Assembly (NCBI RefSeq): GCF_028649655.1
Contig: NZ_JAQSLN010000003.1
Location: 1,178,001 to 1,242,000 of the forward strand
Direction: 5' to 3'
DNA: 64,000 bases
From: Halobacteriovorax sp. GB3
GTDB taxonomy: Bacteria; Bdellovibrionota; Bacteriovoracia; Bacteriovoracales; Bacteriovoracaceae
Below, in pieces: positions 1 through 9,056 of the stretch. Made by a program: the position numbers and the translations under genes. The notes beneath the pieces are model-generated. The model had not been told where the DNA came from, made no database searches, and saw nothing but the letters and a program-made list of their open reading frames with translations. How positions within the stretch are numbered: position 1 is the stretch's first letter; each line of letters begins with the position of its first letter.

Positions 1-452
1 TTTTGGGTATAGAGAATTTTGTTTGGAGCATCTCCTAGGCCAAGCTTTGCTTTTTCAGAGACACGACCTTTCTTAGTGAGATCATTGATTTCATTCCAAT
101 ATTTAAGCCTTTCAATTTCTATTGGCTGAATCGCCCCGGCCTGCCAGAGAATATTAATTGAATCAGACCATTGCTCGTAAATATCAAAACTCTCGGGATT
201 AGTTGATGCTTTCTGTAAAACGGCGGCACTCCCTCCAGGGTAAAATTCAATGTTAATCCCAAGCTCTTTCATTGCTCTTTTTCTAATTTCTTCCTGCAAA
301 GTTACGTGTGTTCCCATGACTTTTAAAGTAACGGTTTTCTTTGCAATGATATTGGGACAGCTTAAAGCGCCCGCTACACCTATGGCCATTTTAGAAGAAT
401 TGACTAGAAATTGACGTCGATTGATTTCACTACCTTTATTTTTTTTTGTCAC
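1..452 (-). CDS. Tat-exported ABC transporter solute-binding protein (partial, C-terminus off the left edge)
   Basis: About 150 N-terminal residues are in the window and the reading frame runs off base 1. The start is a GTG at 452 with a GAGGA ribosome-binding site eight bases upstream. Residues 11-30 carry a twin-arginine signal (NRRQFL followed by a hydrophobic stretch), so the protein should be exported folded by the Tat system. The mature part resembles spermidine/putrescine-type extracellular binding proteins (a strand leading to a VMGTH segment, then an YPGGS loop). Family membership is by resemblance; the ligand cannot be deduced. It is transcribed divergently from the RDD gene. Confidence 0.72.
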   Translation of the reverse strand, partial: MTKKNKGSEINRRQFLVNSSKMAIGVAGALSCPNIIAKKTVTLKVMGTHVTLQEEIRKRAMKELGINIEFYPGGSAAVLQKASTNPESFDIYEQWSDSINILWQAGAIQPIEIERLKYWNEINDLTKKGRVSEKAKLGLGDAPNKILYTQ

Positions 453-635
453 AAGGTCCTCGTTGAAAAGTCTTTAAATGTTTAAAATTATTCTCAAGAT
501 ATTATAATTTCTAAACACCTTTCACCGTTCGTATATTTGGAAGATTAAATTTAAATTTAGTTACTTACATTAATCCCCTGATATCTTTTTCCCGAATATT
601 AATGAATTATTAAGTAAGCCTAATAATTCTCATTT

Positions 636-1310
636 ATGACGAAAATCTTTCCTAGTGAGTGCCTCTTCAGGCCATTATTTGATTATTTCTTGCGATGGCC
701 GATAAGTGGGATGATGAATGAAAGACAAACGCTTACCATTCCAAAAGAAAAAGTAGAAAGAAGATCAATTCTTAAAAGACGTGTCTACGCCTTTACCCTT
801 GATCTCACTCTCATTTTCCTTGTGAATAAGGCGCTTCATTTAAGCTTTATGAGCTTTGTGGATACCTACTTCTTTCATTTTACCAATCAAATTAAGTCCG
901 ATATAAGCTTTAATTTACTATCAATTCAGTTCTTGACTCTAACACTCGTTTTTAATGGTTATTTCTTTTTGAGTTACTATCTCAACAAGGGGCAGAGTCC
1001 TGGGAAAATAGCTTTCAATCTGCGCGTTCTACCTAACCACTCAACGAGTGAAGAACTTTCGGCGCGAGAATGTGTTACGCGCACAATGAGCTATTTTATT
1101 TGCTGGTTTGTAGGCTTTTGGCCATTTGCACTTTCTTTTATTAGAAAAGATTCTAAAGGCTTTCCGGATTTTCTATCAAATAGTCATGTTTGTAGTATTG
1201 AAGAGCTAGAAATGCTTGCTTCGCTTGAAGATTCTGGTTTAAGTGCGACAAACAACGATCTCTTTCCAGAAGATCCTGTTTCAATTCGTTTTTCCCGTAA
1301 AGTTAGCTAG
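636..1310 (+). CDS. RDD family integral membrane protein
   Basis: A 224-residue reading frame with the RDD-family pattern: an arginine pair followed by an aspartate in the first membrane helix (residues about 47-57), the GQSPGK loop (about 119-124) before helix two, and a further hydrophobic hairpin near 145-170. RDD proteins are small inner-membrane proteins of poorly defined, possibly transport-related function. The true start is uncertain: ATG 636 has no ribosome-binding site, and the tandem ATGs at 711 and 714, preceded by GTGGG, would give a protein starting MNERQ that begins closer to the conserved domain. It ends 5 bases before the convergent gene at 1316. Confidence 0.75.
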   Translation: MTKIFPSECLFRPLFDYFLRWPISGMMNERQTLTIPKEKVERRSILKRRVYAFTLDLTLIFLVNKALHLSFMSFVDTYFFHFTNQIKSDISFNLLSIQFLTLTLVFNGYFFLSYYLNKGQSPGKIAFNLRVLPNHSTSEELSARECVTRTMSYFICWFVGFWPFALSFIRKDSKGFPDFLSNSHVCSIEELEMLASLEDSGLSATNNDLFPEDPVSIRFSRKVS

Positions 1311-1315
1311 GAAGT

Positions 1316-1603
1316 TTAATGTTCGAGATTGTTAAAGAGCTCGTGCGCCCTTTCTTTAATTTGAAGTTCTAATTTTTCATCATCTGAAAGATCAGCGTCA
1401 CTAAAAGGCTTCATGACCTTACTTTTTTTCTTATAGTAGCGCTCATCAGAGATTTTATCTCTGAAATTCTGCCAAGGGCGCAGCGACTTTTTCTTTGCAT
1501 TTTTTGATTTGTAACGGGCCTCTTTTCGATCGAGAACCATGTCTAGTAGCGACTTAGTCGATCCCGAGCCCTTCTTACAAACATCATCTAAACGTACGGC
1601 CAT
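1316..1603 (-). CDS. Small basic hypothetical protein
   Basis: 95 residues, lysine-rich, no signal peptide or membrane segment, so probably cytoplasmic. The middle (about 30-65) is strongly basic and the last 25 residues are acidic and helical. I do not recognise a family. It lies downstream of and in the same direction as the acetyltransferase gene, with a gap of about 70 bases. Confidence 0.55.
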   Translation of the reverse strand: MAVRLDDVCKKGSGSTKSLLDMVLDRKEARYKSKNAKKKSLRPWQNFRDKISDERYYKKKSKVMKPFSDADLSDDEKLELQIKERAHELFNNLEH

Positions 1604-1675
1604 AACTCTATGATATCAGAAGTTATGGCCAGTGTAATTAGTTATTTTTCAGTAACTTACAAATTTAATCAGATT

Positions 1676-2527
1676 TTAAACGCACTGACCTGAAAGCTCT
1701 TTATACCAAACATTCATACTCTCAATGGCCCCAGAGATATTGGTATTATTTCTAAGTGTCCCACCGTATTGATAGCCACTTTTAGAAAAGGTAATATTCA
1801 TTCCATAGGACTTGGCGCGTGCGATCGTATAAGCGACTTTGATGTCCTCCTCTTGAATAAGAGTTTTCTCCATCTCATCGAGAAGATGACTGGCAAGCCC
1901 CGCCCCTCTATATTCCGGAAGAGTTGCAAAGTCAGTCATTTCGACGTTCTTTTGCTTTCTATCCATTTCACTTGAACTAACAGCGACAAGCTTCTCTTGT
2001 TCATTAAAAGCACCAAAGAAGCGAACATTATCATTCATACAGCTTTTAATGAATTCTTCTTCGTGAATGGGAAAAGGATAAGTTTGAAAAACCTCTTTAT
2101 AAATTCCTACCATTTTCTTTGTATCGCTCTTATGAAGTTCTCTAAGCTCAAAGTCACTTAGTGTAGGAAGAGTTTTGAGGGTTTCTTTTTCTTGGGCAAT
2201 CGAAATCACATCCATCACCTCTTCACTATTGATACTCTCTCTTTTTTCATCAAGATATTTTGAAAGGAAGTAGCCATCACTTTCACCCTCATAGAGATTG
2301 GGCACTTTTGCTTCGATGTTAAATCCCGCTTTATCAAATGTATTTAACGTTTCTTTTGGAACTTTTACAAAAATCTTTCCGGCATTAATTTCATCAGCAA
2401 TTTCGCTAACTATTTTTAGTGAATCACTTGGACGCTTTTTATTAACTTTCATGAGATAAACGCGATCGTTGTGTTCTCCGTATTGGCAAGTTGTACCATC
2501 AATGACTTTAATTTGATCATAGGACAT
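1676..2527 (-). CDS. ablB: Beta-lysine N6-acetyltransferase (AblB-like, GNAT family)
   Basis: 283 residues. The C-terminal half is a GNAT acetyltransferase with the acetyl-CoA loop in the ATLPEYRGAGLA region (about residues 204-215). It also carries the family-specific segments around VFQTYPFPIH (about 147-156) and the ARAKSYGMN...GGTLRNNTNISG region near the end, which are the hallmarks of AblB. AblB acetylates beta-lysine to N6-acetyl-beta-lysine, a compatible solute. The usual partner, lysine 2,3-aminomutase (ablA), is not adjacent or elsewhere in the window. The start has a GGAGG ribosome-binding site. Confidence 0.85.
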   Translation of the reverse strand: MSYDQIKVIDGTTCQYGEHNDRVYLMKVNKKRPSDSLKIVSEIADEINAGKIFVKVPKETLNTFDKAGFNIEAKVPNLYEGESDGYFLSKYLDEKRESINSEEVMDVISIAQEKETLKTLPTLSDFELRELHKSDTKKMVGIYKEVFQTYPFPIHEEEFIKSCMNDNVRFFGAFNEQEKLVAVSSSEMDRKQKNVEMTDFATLPEYRGAGLASHLLDEMEKTLIQEEDIKVAYTIARAKSYGMNITFSKSGYQYGGTLRNNTNISGAIESMNVWYKELSGQCV

Positions 2528-2679
2528 TTCCTAACCTCCGACTTCTTTAACGCTACCAACAGGCTAAAGAAGATACATTGAAAAACAGATGATCTTTCGG
2601 TAAAGCCGAACGCTTTTTTTTCTTAAGCTTGTAATAAGTTTGAAACGCGCTAAAATGCCGATAAACACGGAGTCGTTTT

Positions 2680-3138
2680 ATGAAGTTATTTTTCTCACTG
2701 CTAATTTTCCTGTCGCTCACAAACCTTTCTTTTTCTGCTTGTGTTGCCAAATATAAAGCTAATTTACGTTCAGGACCGGACTCTTCGACGGCGCTTTTGG
2801 GAACTCTTAAAAAATATGCTCCATTAAAAGTCATTTCAAAATCAGAATCAAACGAATGGGTTCAAGTCGAAAGCCACAATCTCAAAGGCTGGCTCTATCA
2901 CACTCTTTTAGATGAGAGTATTCAATGCATTTATGTACTCGATAAGAGCAATATCAGTTGCCCTGGTAAGGAAGAACCTGATGCCATCAAGATTCACTAC
3001 AAATCCTCATTTAAAGTCGTAGAGAAGTCTATTGGCTGTAATCTTGTGGAAGATAAGTGGAGAAGACGCTTTTGGGTCTCAACATTCAATATTTGGCCAA
3101 AAGAGAGTGCCATGAAGATTGTTATTCCTAATTCCTAG
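2680..3138 (+). CDS. Secreted bacterial SH3 domain protein
   Basis: 152 residues. Residues 1-20 form a signal peptide ending near SFSAC. Residues about 21-75 fit a bacterial SH3 (SH3b) fold: the ANLRSGPDSS start, a central KVISKSESNEWVQV segment and a closing GWLY motif. These domains often bind peptidoglycan or act as periplasmic adaptors. The remaining 75 residues have cysteines (about 88, 95 and 121) and no recognised domain. The start follows a GGAG ribosome-binding site and is divergent from ablB. Confidence 0.75.
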   Translation: MKLFFSLLIFLSLTNLSFSACVAKYKANLRSGPDSSTALLGTLKKYAPLKVISKSESNEWVQVESHNLKGWLYHTLLDESIQCIYVLDKSNISCPGKEEPDAIKIHYKSSFKVVEKSIGCNLVEDKWRRRFWVSTFNIWPKESAMKIVIPNS

Positions 3139-3245
3139 GGGTTGTCTACTCTTTTGACACCCCCTAACTCTTTTTCAAAACTCCCCCTTTCCATCTTGGA
3201 ATCTGATTAAATAGAGACACTTATCAATCAAGGGGAACTCACGAA

Positions 3246-3752
3246 ATGAAACTCGTTCTTTGGACATTATTCTCACTTTTTTCAATCAACACAATGGCCT
3301 GTAATATTAATCCTGGCCTTTACTACTGTGGAAAAGCGAATTTCTCCAAAGAAGAAATCATCTCGAGTAAATTGACGAAAGTCATTGATATTCAACTCAC
3401 AGACTCTTCAATGATTGTTGAAGATAAAATGAAAGAACAAAAGACAATCTACCCCTACTCCGATGAGCTACTTATCACTTCTGTTGATGCTCAAACAGAT
3501 AAAGTCATTAAATCAAAATCAACGTGTCACGAAAGTGAAGCTGAATTGATTGAAACAAATTCAATTCAGGATAAGCTAGAATCGGCAAAAAAGATGGACA
3601 TTATTCAAGTAGAGTCTGATCACCTTAAAATTGAAAGCATTAAAGAATCAATTAAAGCTGGAAAAATAAAAGAAGTTCTCAACTGTTACTATGTCGCTCC
3701 TGCTCGCTATTTATACGATATTGCAAGGGGTTTAAAAGTTCTTAAAGACTAA
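3246..3752 (+). CDS. Secreted hypothetical protein
   Basis: 168 residues with a clear N-terminal signal peptide (cleavage near TMAC) and an AGGGGAA ribosome-binding site. Cysteines at the N-terminus, middle and C-terminus suggest disulfides in the periplasm or outside the cell. A lipobox is not convincing. No family recognised; two secreted-protein genes flank it in the same direction. Confidence 0.6.
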   Translation: MKLVLWTLFSLFSINTMACNINPGLYYCGKANFSKEEIISSKLTKVIDIQLTDSSMIVEDKMKEQKTIYPYSDELLITSVDAQTDKVIKSKSTCHESEAELIETNSIQDKLESAKKMDIIQVESDHLKIESIKESIKAGKIKEVLNCYYVAPARYLYDIARGLKVLKD

Positions 3753-3832
3753 ACAGCTAAAGACCATTAAATAGAGAAAAACTTAGGCCCTATTTTAACT
3801 TTTCATTCAGAAACTCTCGCTACAATAGGGCC

Positions 3833-4810
3833 ATGAAAACACTACTACTCTTCCTGTTAGGATTAAGTCTCTCTTTCCAAACTCATGCTCTTGAATCTAT
3901 TTCAAAAGATAATCCTCTCATTCAAAGATTGGGGCATTTAAAAATCAAATTTGACTCAGATGGATCAAGTCATTGCAGTGCCTTTCAAGTATCAAACACA
4001 TCAATTATGACGGCGGCACACTGCCTGTATAAAAAAGACCACACGAGGGCCAAAGAAATTACTTACTATCTTGGTCTCAATGGAAAGTATTCTATTGGAA
4101 AAAAACTTATTCCAAAATTTTATCAAATCCCTAAACAGTATATTCAAGAGATTTTGAAAAAGACTGATCAAGAATATAATTATGACTGGGCCATTTTGCA
4201 CTTTGATCAAAAAGACTCCTTTACTGAGTACTTCCCCTTACAGGAGGAAGTTCACTGGAATCAAAATGCCTTTGTCGTTGGCTATCCCGAGGATCAGCAA
4301 AATGATCTATTTATTGGTCACTGTCAGGTTTATGATAAAGGCACGCTTCTCCAGCATGACTGTCGAACATTAAAAGGAATGAGTGGAGCACCTTTAGTTC
4401 AATTTAACTTTCAAACATCGCAATATGAAGTCGTCGCCCTCCACACTCACGCACTTTTAGAGCGCGATGAAAAAATATCTATTCGCTCAAAACAAATGAA
4501 ACCTAAAAGAGAAGATCTTATTAACTACCCTCTTGCCGATATCAACTTACCTGTGAAAATCACTTTCATTAATAGTTGTGAAGAGTCCATCCTTGTCACA
4601 TCTAAGACATCCGCTCTTCCGGATAAGTTTGAAATAGAATCAAATCAACAGAGAAGTTTTGAAGTGGATAGTAAGAAGGTAACAGAAGTTCTCTTTTATG
4701 CTGAAACCGCCGACTACAGTTATCAATGGAATGAAAATGATGGACCGACAAAAATTCCCATTCCCTCTTTAACTAGTGAATTGAATATACCGCTTATTTG
4801 TGATCAGTGA
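3833..4810 (+). CDS. Secreted trypsin-like serine endopeptidase (S1 family)
   Basis: 325 residues: a signal peptide to about residue 19, then a chymotrypsin-fold protease. The catalytic triad is readable as His63 (TAAHC), Asp118 (YDWAIL) and Ser184 (GMSGAP). Cys48/Cys64 are placed for the disulfide around the histidine loop, and Cys164/Cys177 may form another. The GMSGAP serine loop resembles glutamyl-endopeptidase/V8-like members. A C-terminal tail (about 245-325) with a beta-rich pattern and two cysteines lies outside the protease. It probably degrades extracellular or periplasmic protein; a role in predation is inference only. Confidence 0.83.
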   Translation: MKTLLLFLLGLSLSFQTHALESISKDNPLIQRLGHLKIKFDSDGSSHCSAFQVSNTSIMTAAHCLYKKDHTRAKEITYYLGLNGKYSIGKKLIPKFYQIPKQYIQEILKKTDQEYNYDWAILHFDQKDSFTEYFPLQEEVHWNQNAFVVGYPEDQQNDLFIGHCQVYDKGTLLQHDCRTLKGMSGAPLVQFNFQTSQYEVVALHTHALLERDEKISIRSKQMKPKREDLINYPLADINLPVKITFINSCEESILVTSKTSALPDKFEIESNQQRSFEVDSKKVTEVLFYAETADYSYQWNENDGPTKIPIPSLTSELNIPLICDQ

Positions 4811-4817
4811 GCTTTTA

Positions 4818-5588
4818 TCATCTCAGATATTTCGCTATGATCTTATCGTATGTCCCATCCTTCTTTAAAGAATCGAGTATCTCTTGCATTCTCTTTACAA
4901 GAACATCTGGAGTCGAAGGATGAAAGGCTATGTAGTAGGCCGTTTTATTTAAATGAAACACTTGATGAAATTGTGTGATATCTATTTTCTTTACTTTCAT
5001 CAACCATTGAACAGATAGTGACTCTGCTGCGAGAAAATCAATTCTCTCCAAATCAAGCATCATTACACCACGCTCAACGCTCCCTACATTATAGGTAAGA
5101 TTTTTATCCCCTCCAGCATTGAGATAAGCAATTTCTCCAATATCATTTTTAATGGCCCCAACTTTTGCCCCGTCAACCACTTCACTAATATCTCTTAAAA
5201 TTGGATAGCGTGCTTTTTTAGCATAAATGGCTATCTCTGATGGATAAATCGGACCAACCCACTTAAACATCTTTTCGCGCGATTCATTTCGAACCATGGA
5301 AAAAACAATCGTATTTTCTTTTTCCTGTATTGTCTTATAGGCCCTGGCCCAAGGATAGACCGTATATTTCTTCTCCTGAATATCAAAGCGCTTAAGGATC
5401 TCATCCATGATTTCAACGCTAATACCTTTTACCTCTTTAGCTGATTTGAAATTTAAAGGCGCATAACTCTCTGTCACAATATGATAGTCTCGAATGTCAT
5501 TAGAGGCATCGGCCATGGAAGCCGTTGAAAAACAGACAAATAGAAATGAATGAAAAAGAATTTTTAAATATTGTTCCATTACATTCAT
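4818..5588 (-). CDS. Periplasmic solute-binding protein, amino-acid type (SBP_bac_3)
   Basis: 256 residues: signal peptide ending near SMADA, then a single type-II periplasmic-binding fold of the polar amino-acid family, with the YAPLNFKSAKEVKGISVEIMD opening segment and a KIIAKYL ending. No permease or ATPase gene is adjacent, so it may work with a distant transporter or be a stand-alone sensor-type protein. The start may be the ATG at 5588 or the in-frame ATG three codons later. It ends 7 bases from the convergent protease gene. Confidence 0.78.
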   Translation of the reverse strand: MNVMEQYLKILFHSFLFVCFSTASMADASNDIRDYHIVTESYAPLNFKSAKEVKGISVEIMDEILKRFDIQEKKYTVYPWARAYKTIQEKENTIVFSMVRNESREKMFKWVGPIYPSEIAIYAKKARYPILRDISEVVDGAKVGAIKNDIGEIAYLNAGGDKNLTYNVGSVERGVMMLDLERIDFLAAESLSVQWLMKVKKIDITQFHQVFHLNKTAYYIAFHPSTPDVLVKRMQEILDSLKKDGTYDKIIAKYLR

Positions 5589-5665
5589 TATCGACTTAAT
5601 TTCTAGAGCGATTAATTAGAAAAAGAGAAAAATGTTTTATAACAGGAACTTATGGGGGAAATATA

Positions 5666-5690
5666 AAGGGCCCTCTCACAGAGGACCCTT
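5666..5690 (-). terminator. Probable terminator of aspS
   Basis: A hairpin (GGGTCCTCT pairing with AGAGGGCCC through one G-U pair, loop GTG) lies 26-50 bases past the aspS stop. It is followed by a short TTTATATTT stretch on the minus strand. Confidence 0.5.
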
Positions 5691-5715
5691 CTTAATAAAT
5701 CACATATTCAAGGCA

Positions 5716-7506
5716 TTACGATTTTTTTGACCACATAAAGTGGAGTTCTTCAAGCTGATCAGCAGAAGGCACAGATGGTGCAGATGACATGAGATCACTT
5801 GCCGAAGTTGTTTTTGGAAAAGCAATAACATCACGGATATTTTCAGTTCCGGCCAAAAGCATAATCATTCTATCAAAACCAAAAGCAATTCCACCATGTG
5901 GAGGAACACCGTAGTTAAGAGCTTCAACAAAGAATCCAAATTGCTTATTCACTTCTTCTTCACTCATTCCTAAAACTTCGAACATTTTCTTTTGAACGGC
6001 TTGATTGAAAATACGAATTGATCCACCACCAATCTCATACCCGTTACAAACGATATCGTAAGCGTTAGCATAAATCTTTTTAAGTCCACCTTCAGGGTCT
6101 TTTGGATCAGCTTTCATAAAGGCATCAACATCTTCGTCACGAACCATAGTGAATGGGTGGTGTTTCGCATAGAAACGTCCATCATCATATTCGAGAAGAG
6201 GGAAATCATTAACCCATAAGAATTTATATCCTTCTTCGATAAGATCTAGTTTCGAACCAAGATGTCTTCTAAGAGCATCGGCACAAGCATGGGCAACCTC
6301 TTCGTTTGCATCAGCAAAGAAAAGCCAAGTTCCATCCCCTGTTTCACTCGATAAAGCGTTGAGTTTTTCATGAATTTCATCAGTAACAAATTTAGAAATA
6401 CCTGCTGAACGAGCACCTTCTTCAACTTTAAAGAAAGCAACACCTCTTCCACCATGTGGCTTAACCACTTCAACAAAAGAGTCAGTGTCTTTACGAGAAA
6501 ATGTCCCAGCACTTTTTGGAACGAAGAAAGTTTTAATAAGACCGTTTTCTTTTAGAACGCTTGCAAAAACACCAAAGTCAGTTCCTTCAAAAATGTCGTT
6601 AACAACATATTGCTTAAGCCCAAAACGAACATCTGGTTTATCACAACCATAATCTCTCATAGCATCGTCATAACTCATAACAGGTACTGTGAAATCGTCG
6701 TCTAATTGATAAACATCTTTAAGCAGACCTTCAACTAGAGACTTCATAAATGGTTGTGTTGCAAAAGAAACTTCAATATCAATTTGTGTAAATTCTGGCT
6801 GACGGTCAGCTCTTAAATCTTCATCACGAAAACACTTACAGATTTGGAAGTAACGGTCAGTTCCCCCAATCATAAGAAGTTGCTTAAGAGTCTGAGGTGA
6901 TTGCGGAAGAGCATAAACATGGTGAGGGTGAACTCGAGATGGAACAACATAGTCTCTTGCACCTTCTGGAGTTGATTTATAAAGGATCGGTGTTTCAACT
7001 TCAATGAAATCTTCATTTGATAAAAAGTTACGAACCTTTTGTGCCGTTTTAGATCTAAGTCTTAGCATATTCTGAAGTTTTTCAGTTCTAAGATCTAAGT
7101 AGCGATACTTTAATTTATTATCATCTGTCGCTTCAATAGCACCAAATGGAAGAAAAGGAATATTATTAATGTCATTCTCTGAAAGGATTTGAAGTTCTTC
7201 AACTTGAACTTCAACCATTCCCGTTGTCATCTTATCGTTTTTCGCTTCATCTGGTCTTGGAGCAACTTTACCTTTTGCTAAAATAACAGATTCGAGATGA
7301 CATTTTTTGAGAAGGGCCATGTCACCTTTAAATTCAGCAAATCCTAATTGTGTTAGACCATACTTATCACGGAGATCAATGAAATGAAGACTTCCAAGAT
7401 TTCTATATTTATTAACCCATCCACAAAGAGTTACTTCTTGACCAATATTGGCCTCAGTTAACTCACCGCAATGATGCGTACGCATTAATCCAGTTAGTTT
7501 TGTCAT
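5716..7506 (-). CDS. aspS: Aspartate--tRNA ligase
   Basis: 596 residues, the usual bacterial-type length. N-terminal OB-fold anticodon-binding domain (about 1-110), then the class II catalytic core split by the bacterial GAD insertion (about 290-425). Class II motif 2 is readable at FRDEDLRADRQPEF and motif 3 at GIAFGFDRMIMLL. It charges tRNA-Asp; whether it also charges tRNA-Asn cannot be judged here. The start has an AAGGGGAG ribosome-binding site and lies only 36 bases from the divergent DUF192 gene, so promoters must overlap that gene's 5' end. Confidence 0.96.
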   Translation of the reverse strand: MTKLTGLMRTHHCGELTEANIGQEVTLCGWVNKYRNLGSLHFIDLRDKYGLTQLGFAEFKGDMALLKKCHLESVILAKGKVAPRPDEAKNDKMTTGMVEVQVEELQILSENDINNIPFLPFGAIEATDDNKLKYRYLDLRTEKLQNMLRLRSKTAQKVRNFLSNEDFIEVETPILYKSTPEGARDYVVPSRVHPHHVYALPQSPQTLKQLLMIGGTDRYFQICKCFRDEDLRADRQPEFTQIDIEVSFATQPFMKSLVEGLLKDVYQLDDDFTVPVMSYDDAMRDYGCDKPDVRFGLKQYVVNDIFEGTDFGVFASVLKENGLIKTFFVPKSAGTFSRKDTDSFVEVVKPHGGRGVAFFKVEEGARSAGISKFVTDEIHEKLNALSSETGDGTWLFFADANEEVAHACADALRRHLGSKLDLIEEGYKFLWVNDFPLLEYDDGRFYAKHHPFTMVRDEDVDAFMKADPKDPEGGLKKIYANAYDIVCNGYEIGGGSIRIFNQAVQKKMFEVLGMSEEEVNKQFGFFVEALNYGVPPHGGIAFGFDRMIMLLAGTENIRDVIAFPKTTSASDLMSSAPSVPSADQLEELHFMWSKKS

Positions 7507-7542
7507 TTGATATATCTCCCCTTCTCTATTAGAGTTTTATGT

Positions 7543-8064
7543 ATGAGTACTTTTATAACGCAAAAGCCATCAAATCTCATTAGAAAACTTCTGACTTTCA
7601 CAGTTGTTTTATCGTTTTTTTGTCTAGGCACAGTGGCCAAAGAGCTCAATAAAAATAATGGCACTCACATCTTAAATCTTTCAAAAAATGAATCGTTAAA
7701 AATCAATGTGGCGCTTTCCATGAAAGAGCAGGCCCAAGGACTCTCCGGTGTAAAGTCCAAAGACTTTGCCTTTGATCAAGCGATGCTCTTTGTTTACAAA
7801 CAAGAGGGGTATCGACAATTTTGGATGCCCGATACTCACTTTGATCTCGACATATTCTTTCTAGGTAAAAATTTTGAAGTTCTCGCAGTAGAGAGATCAA
7901 TCAAGGCCCACCCAGGAATGAAAGAACCTCCGGTCATAGCCAGAACTCAATTGCATAAATGCTGGTATGTTCTTGAAACTCGCAGCGACTCGCCACTTTC
8001 TAAAAGAATAAAAAAAGGGATGAAACTTTCACCCCCTCAATCTCTTTTAAAATTAATTAAATGA
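7543..8064 (+). CDS. Secreted DUF192 domain protein
   Basis: About 173 residues from the ATG at 7543; a TTG at 7507 would add 12 residues but overlaps the aspS promoter region. A signal peptide (about residues 10-32) precedes a DUF192 domain with the AQGLSGVK, QFWMPDTHFDLDIFFL and VLETRSDS segments typical of this family. DUF192 proteins are small exported proteins of unknown function. The gene's last 12 bases overlap the end of the convergent FtsB-like gene. Confidence 0.75.
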   Translation: MSTFITQKPSNLIRKLLTFTVVLSFFCLGTVAKELNKNNGTHILNLSKNESLKINVALSMKEQAQGLSGVKSKDFAFDQAMLFVYKQEGYRQFWMPDTHFDLDIFFLGKNFEVLAVERSIKAHPGMKEPPVIARTQLHKCWYVLETRSDSPLSKRIKKGMKLSPPQSLLKLIK

Positions 8065-9009
8065 TTTCTTCCCTTTAATCCTCGAGTGATCTTTAGGAAA
8101 GAGAACGAGAAATTCATCTCTAGCAATGAAGCCAAGGTTATCTCGGACAATTTTCTTTTGATATTTCTTATTCGACTTAATTTTCTCAATTTCATTTTGT
8201 AGCTGAACATTTTCTTTTTCAACTCTCGTTAGCTCATTCACTCTGTCTTGAAGAAGGGATTTACTTGCATAGAAATCAACTATTCCCCCATCAGAAAAGA
8301 TCAGACGGCCTAAGAGAAAGATACAAAAAACCCAACCACTCTTAACGACAATACCATTAAATCTTTCTTGCAAAGACTTCTTAGCACCTTTTTTCGTTTT
8401 CACTGTTCTCTTAGCACGAGAGCTGGCCGGAGATTTTTTAGCAGGTAACTGCTCAGCATAGGATACTGTTGCAGGGGCCTTGGCCTGTTTTCTTAGCGTA
8501 CCGACAAGTTCACTATCATCAGGACGGGCAACTGTTTTGCGTGTTGGTCTCACCTCTTCTTCGATCATTTCAGCATCAACGGCTTTGGCCTTAGAAGCAG
8601 GAGAACGAAGAGAATTGAGCGCTTCTTGTTTCTTGGCCTTAAGTCTTTCAGATAGAGAAGGGCCACCTATAGGAGAATCAACTTTTTGAGCACTCTGCCT
8701 TTTCTCGCCAGCAGACGGAGGGGGTGGCGGCATTTGCGACTGCTCTCTCTTTTGCTCAGCAAGTTTTTTTTCTTTGTGCGCTCGAAGTCTTTCTTGCAGA
8801 CTGTTCATATCAGAGCTAGATGAACTAGCCTGAGCACCCATAGCAGGTCTAGGCGCTGATTCACCAGAACCAACTTGCTTTTTAAGTTTCTTTTGACGAT
8901 TTCTCTCAATGGCCTTTCTAAGTCTCTCATTTGCGAGATCTTGACCACCAGATTGATTGGAAGAGCTGCGCGCAGGCTCTCCTTGAGGTCTGTTAAATGA
9001 AAATTCCAA
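8053..9009 (-). CDS. FtsB/DivIC-like septum formation initiator with a long cytoplasmic tail
   Basis: 318 residues. The C-terminal 100 residues are a typical FtsB/DivIC: one membrane helix (about 222-240), a coiled coil (about 250-283) and the conserved RDNLGFIARDE segment (about 289-299). FtsB-type proteins join FtsL and FtsQ in the division complex. In front lies an unusual 215-residue basic, low-complexity, presumably cytoplasmic tail rich in Ser, Pro, Lys and Arg. The tail has four copies of an L-x-E-R-[LF] helix motif at residues 25, 71, 119 and 213. A typical FtsB is only about 100 residues long. Confidence 0.8.
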   Translation of the reverse strand: MEFSFNRPQGEPARSSSNQSGGQDLANERLRKAIERNRQKKLKKQVGSGESAPRPAMGAQASSSSSDMNSLQERLRAHKEKKLAEQKREQSQMPPPPPSAGEKRQSAQKVDSPIGGPSLSERLKAKKQEALNSLRSPASKAKAVDAEMIEEEVRPTRKTVARPDDSELVGTLRKQAKAPATVSYAEQLPAKKSPASSRAKRTVKTKKGAKKSLQERFNGIVVKSGWVFCIFLLGRLIFSDGGIVDFYASKSLLQDRVNELTRVEKENVQLQNEIEKIKSNKKYQKKIVRDNLGFIARDEFLVLFPKDHSRIKGKKSFN

Positions 9010-9033
9010 CGTTAACTTCCTGTTCGTTTGGTT

Positions 9034-9050
9034 TGTAACATCCTGTTACA
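9034..9050. promoter_or_regulatory. Dyad at the FtsB-like gene promoter
   Basis: A perfect 7-3-7 inverted repeat, TGTAACA-N3-TGTTACA, covers the predicted transcription start of the FtsB-like gene. Its position is that of a repressor operator; no binding protein can be named. Confidence 0.45.
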
Positions 9051-9056
9051 ATATTT

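Noticed and set aside
2657-2664. Perfect GCCGATAA sigma-28-like -10 box before the SH3 gene
   Set aside because: No -35 match at the required 11-base spacing, and the gene is not a motility gene. TTGTAA and TAAAAT 16 bases apart give a better ordinary promoter.
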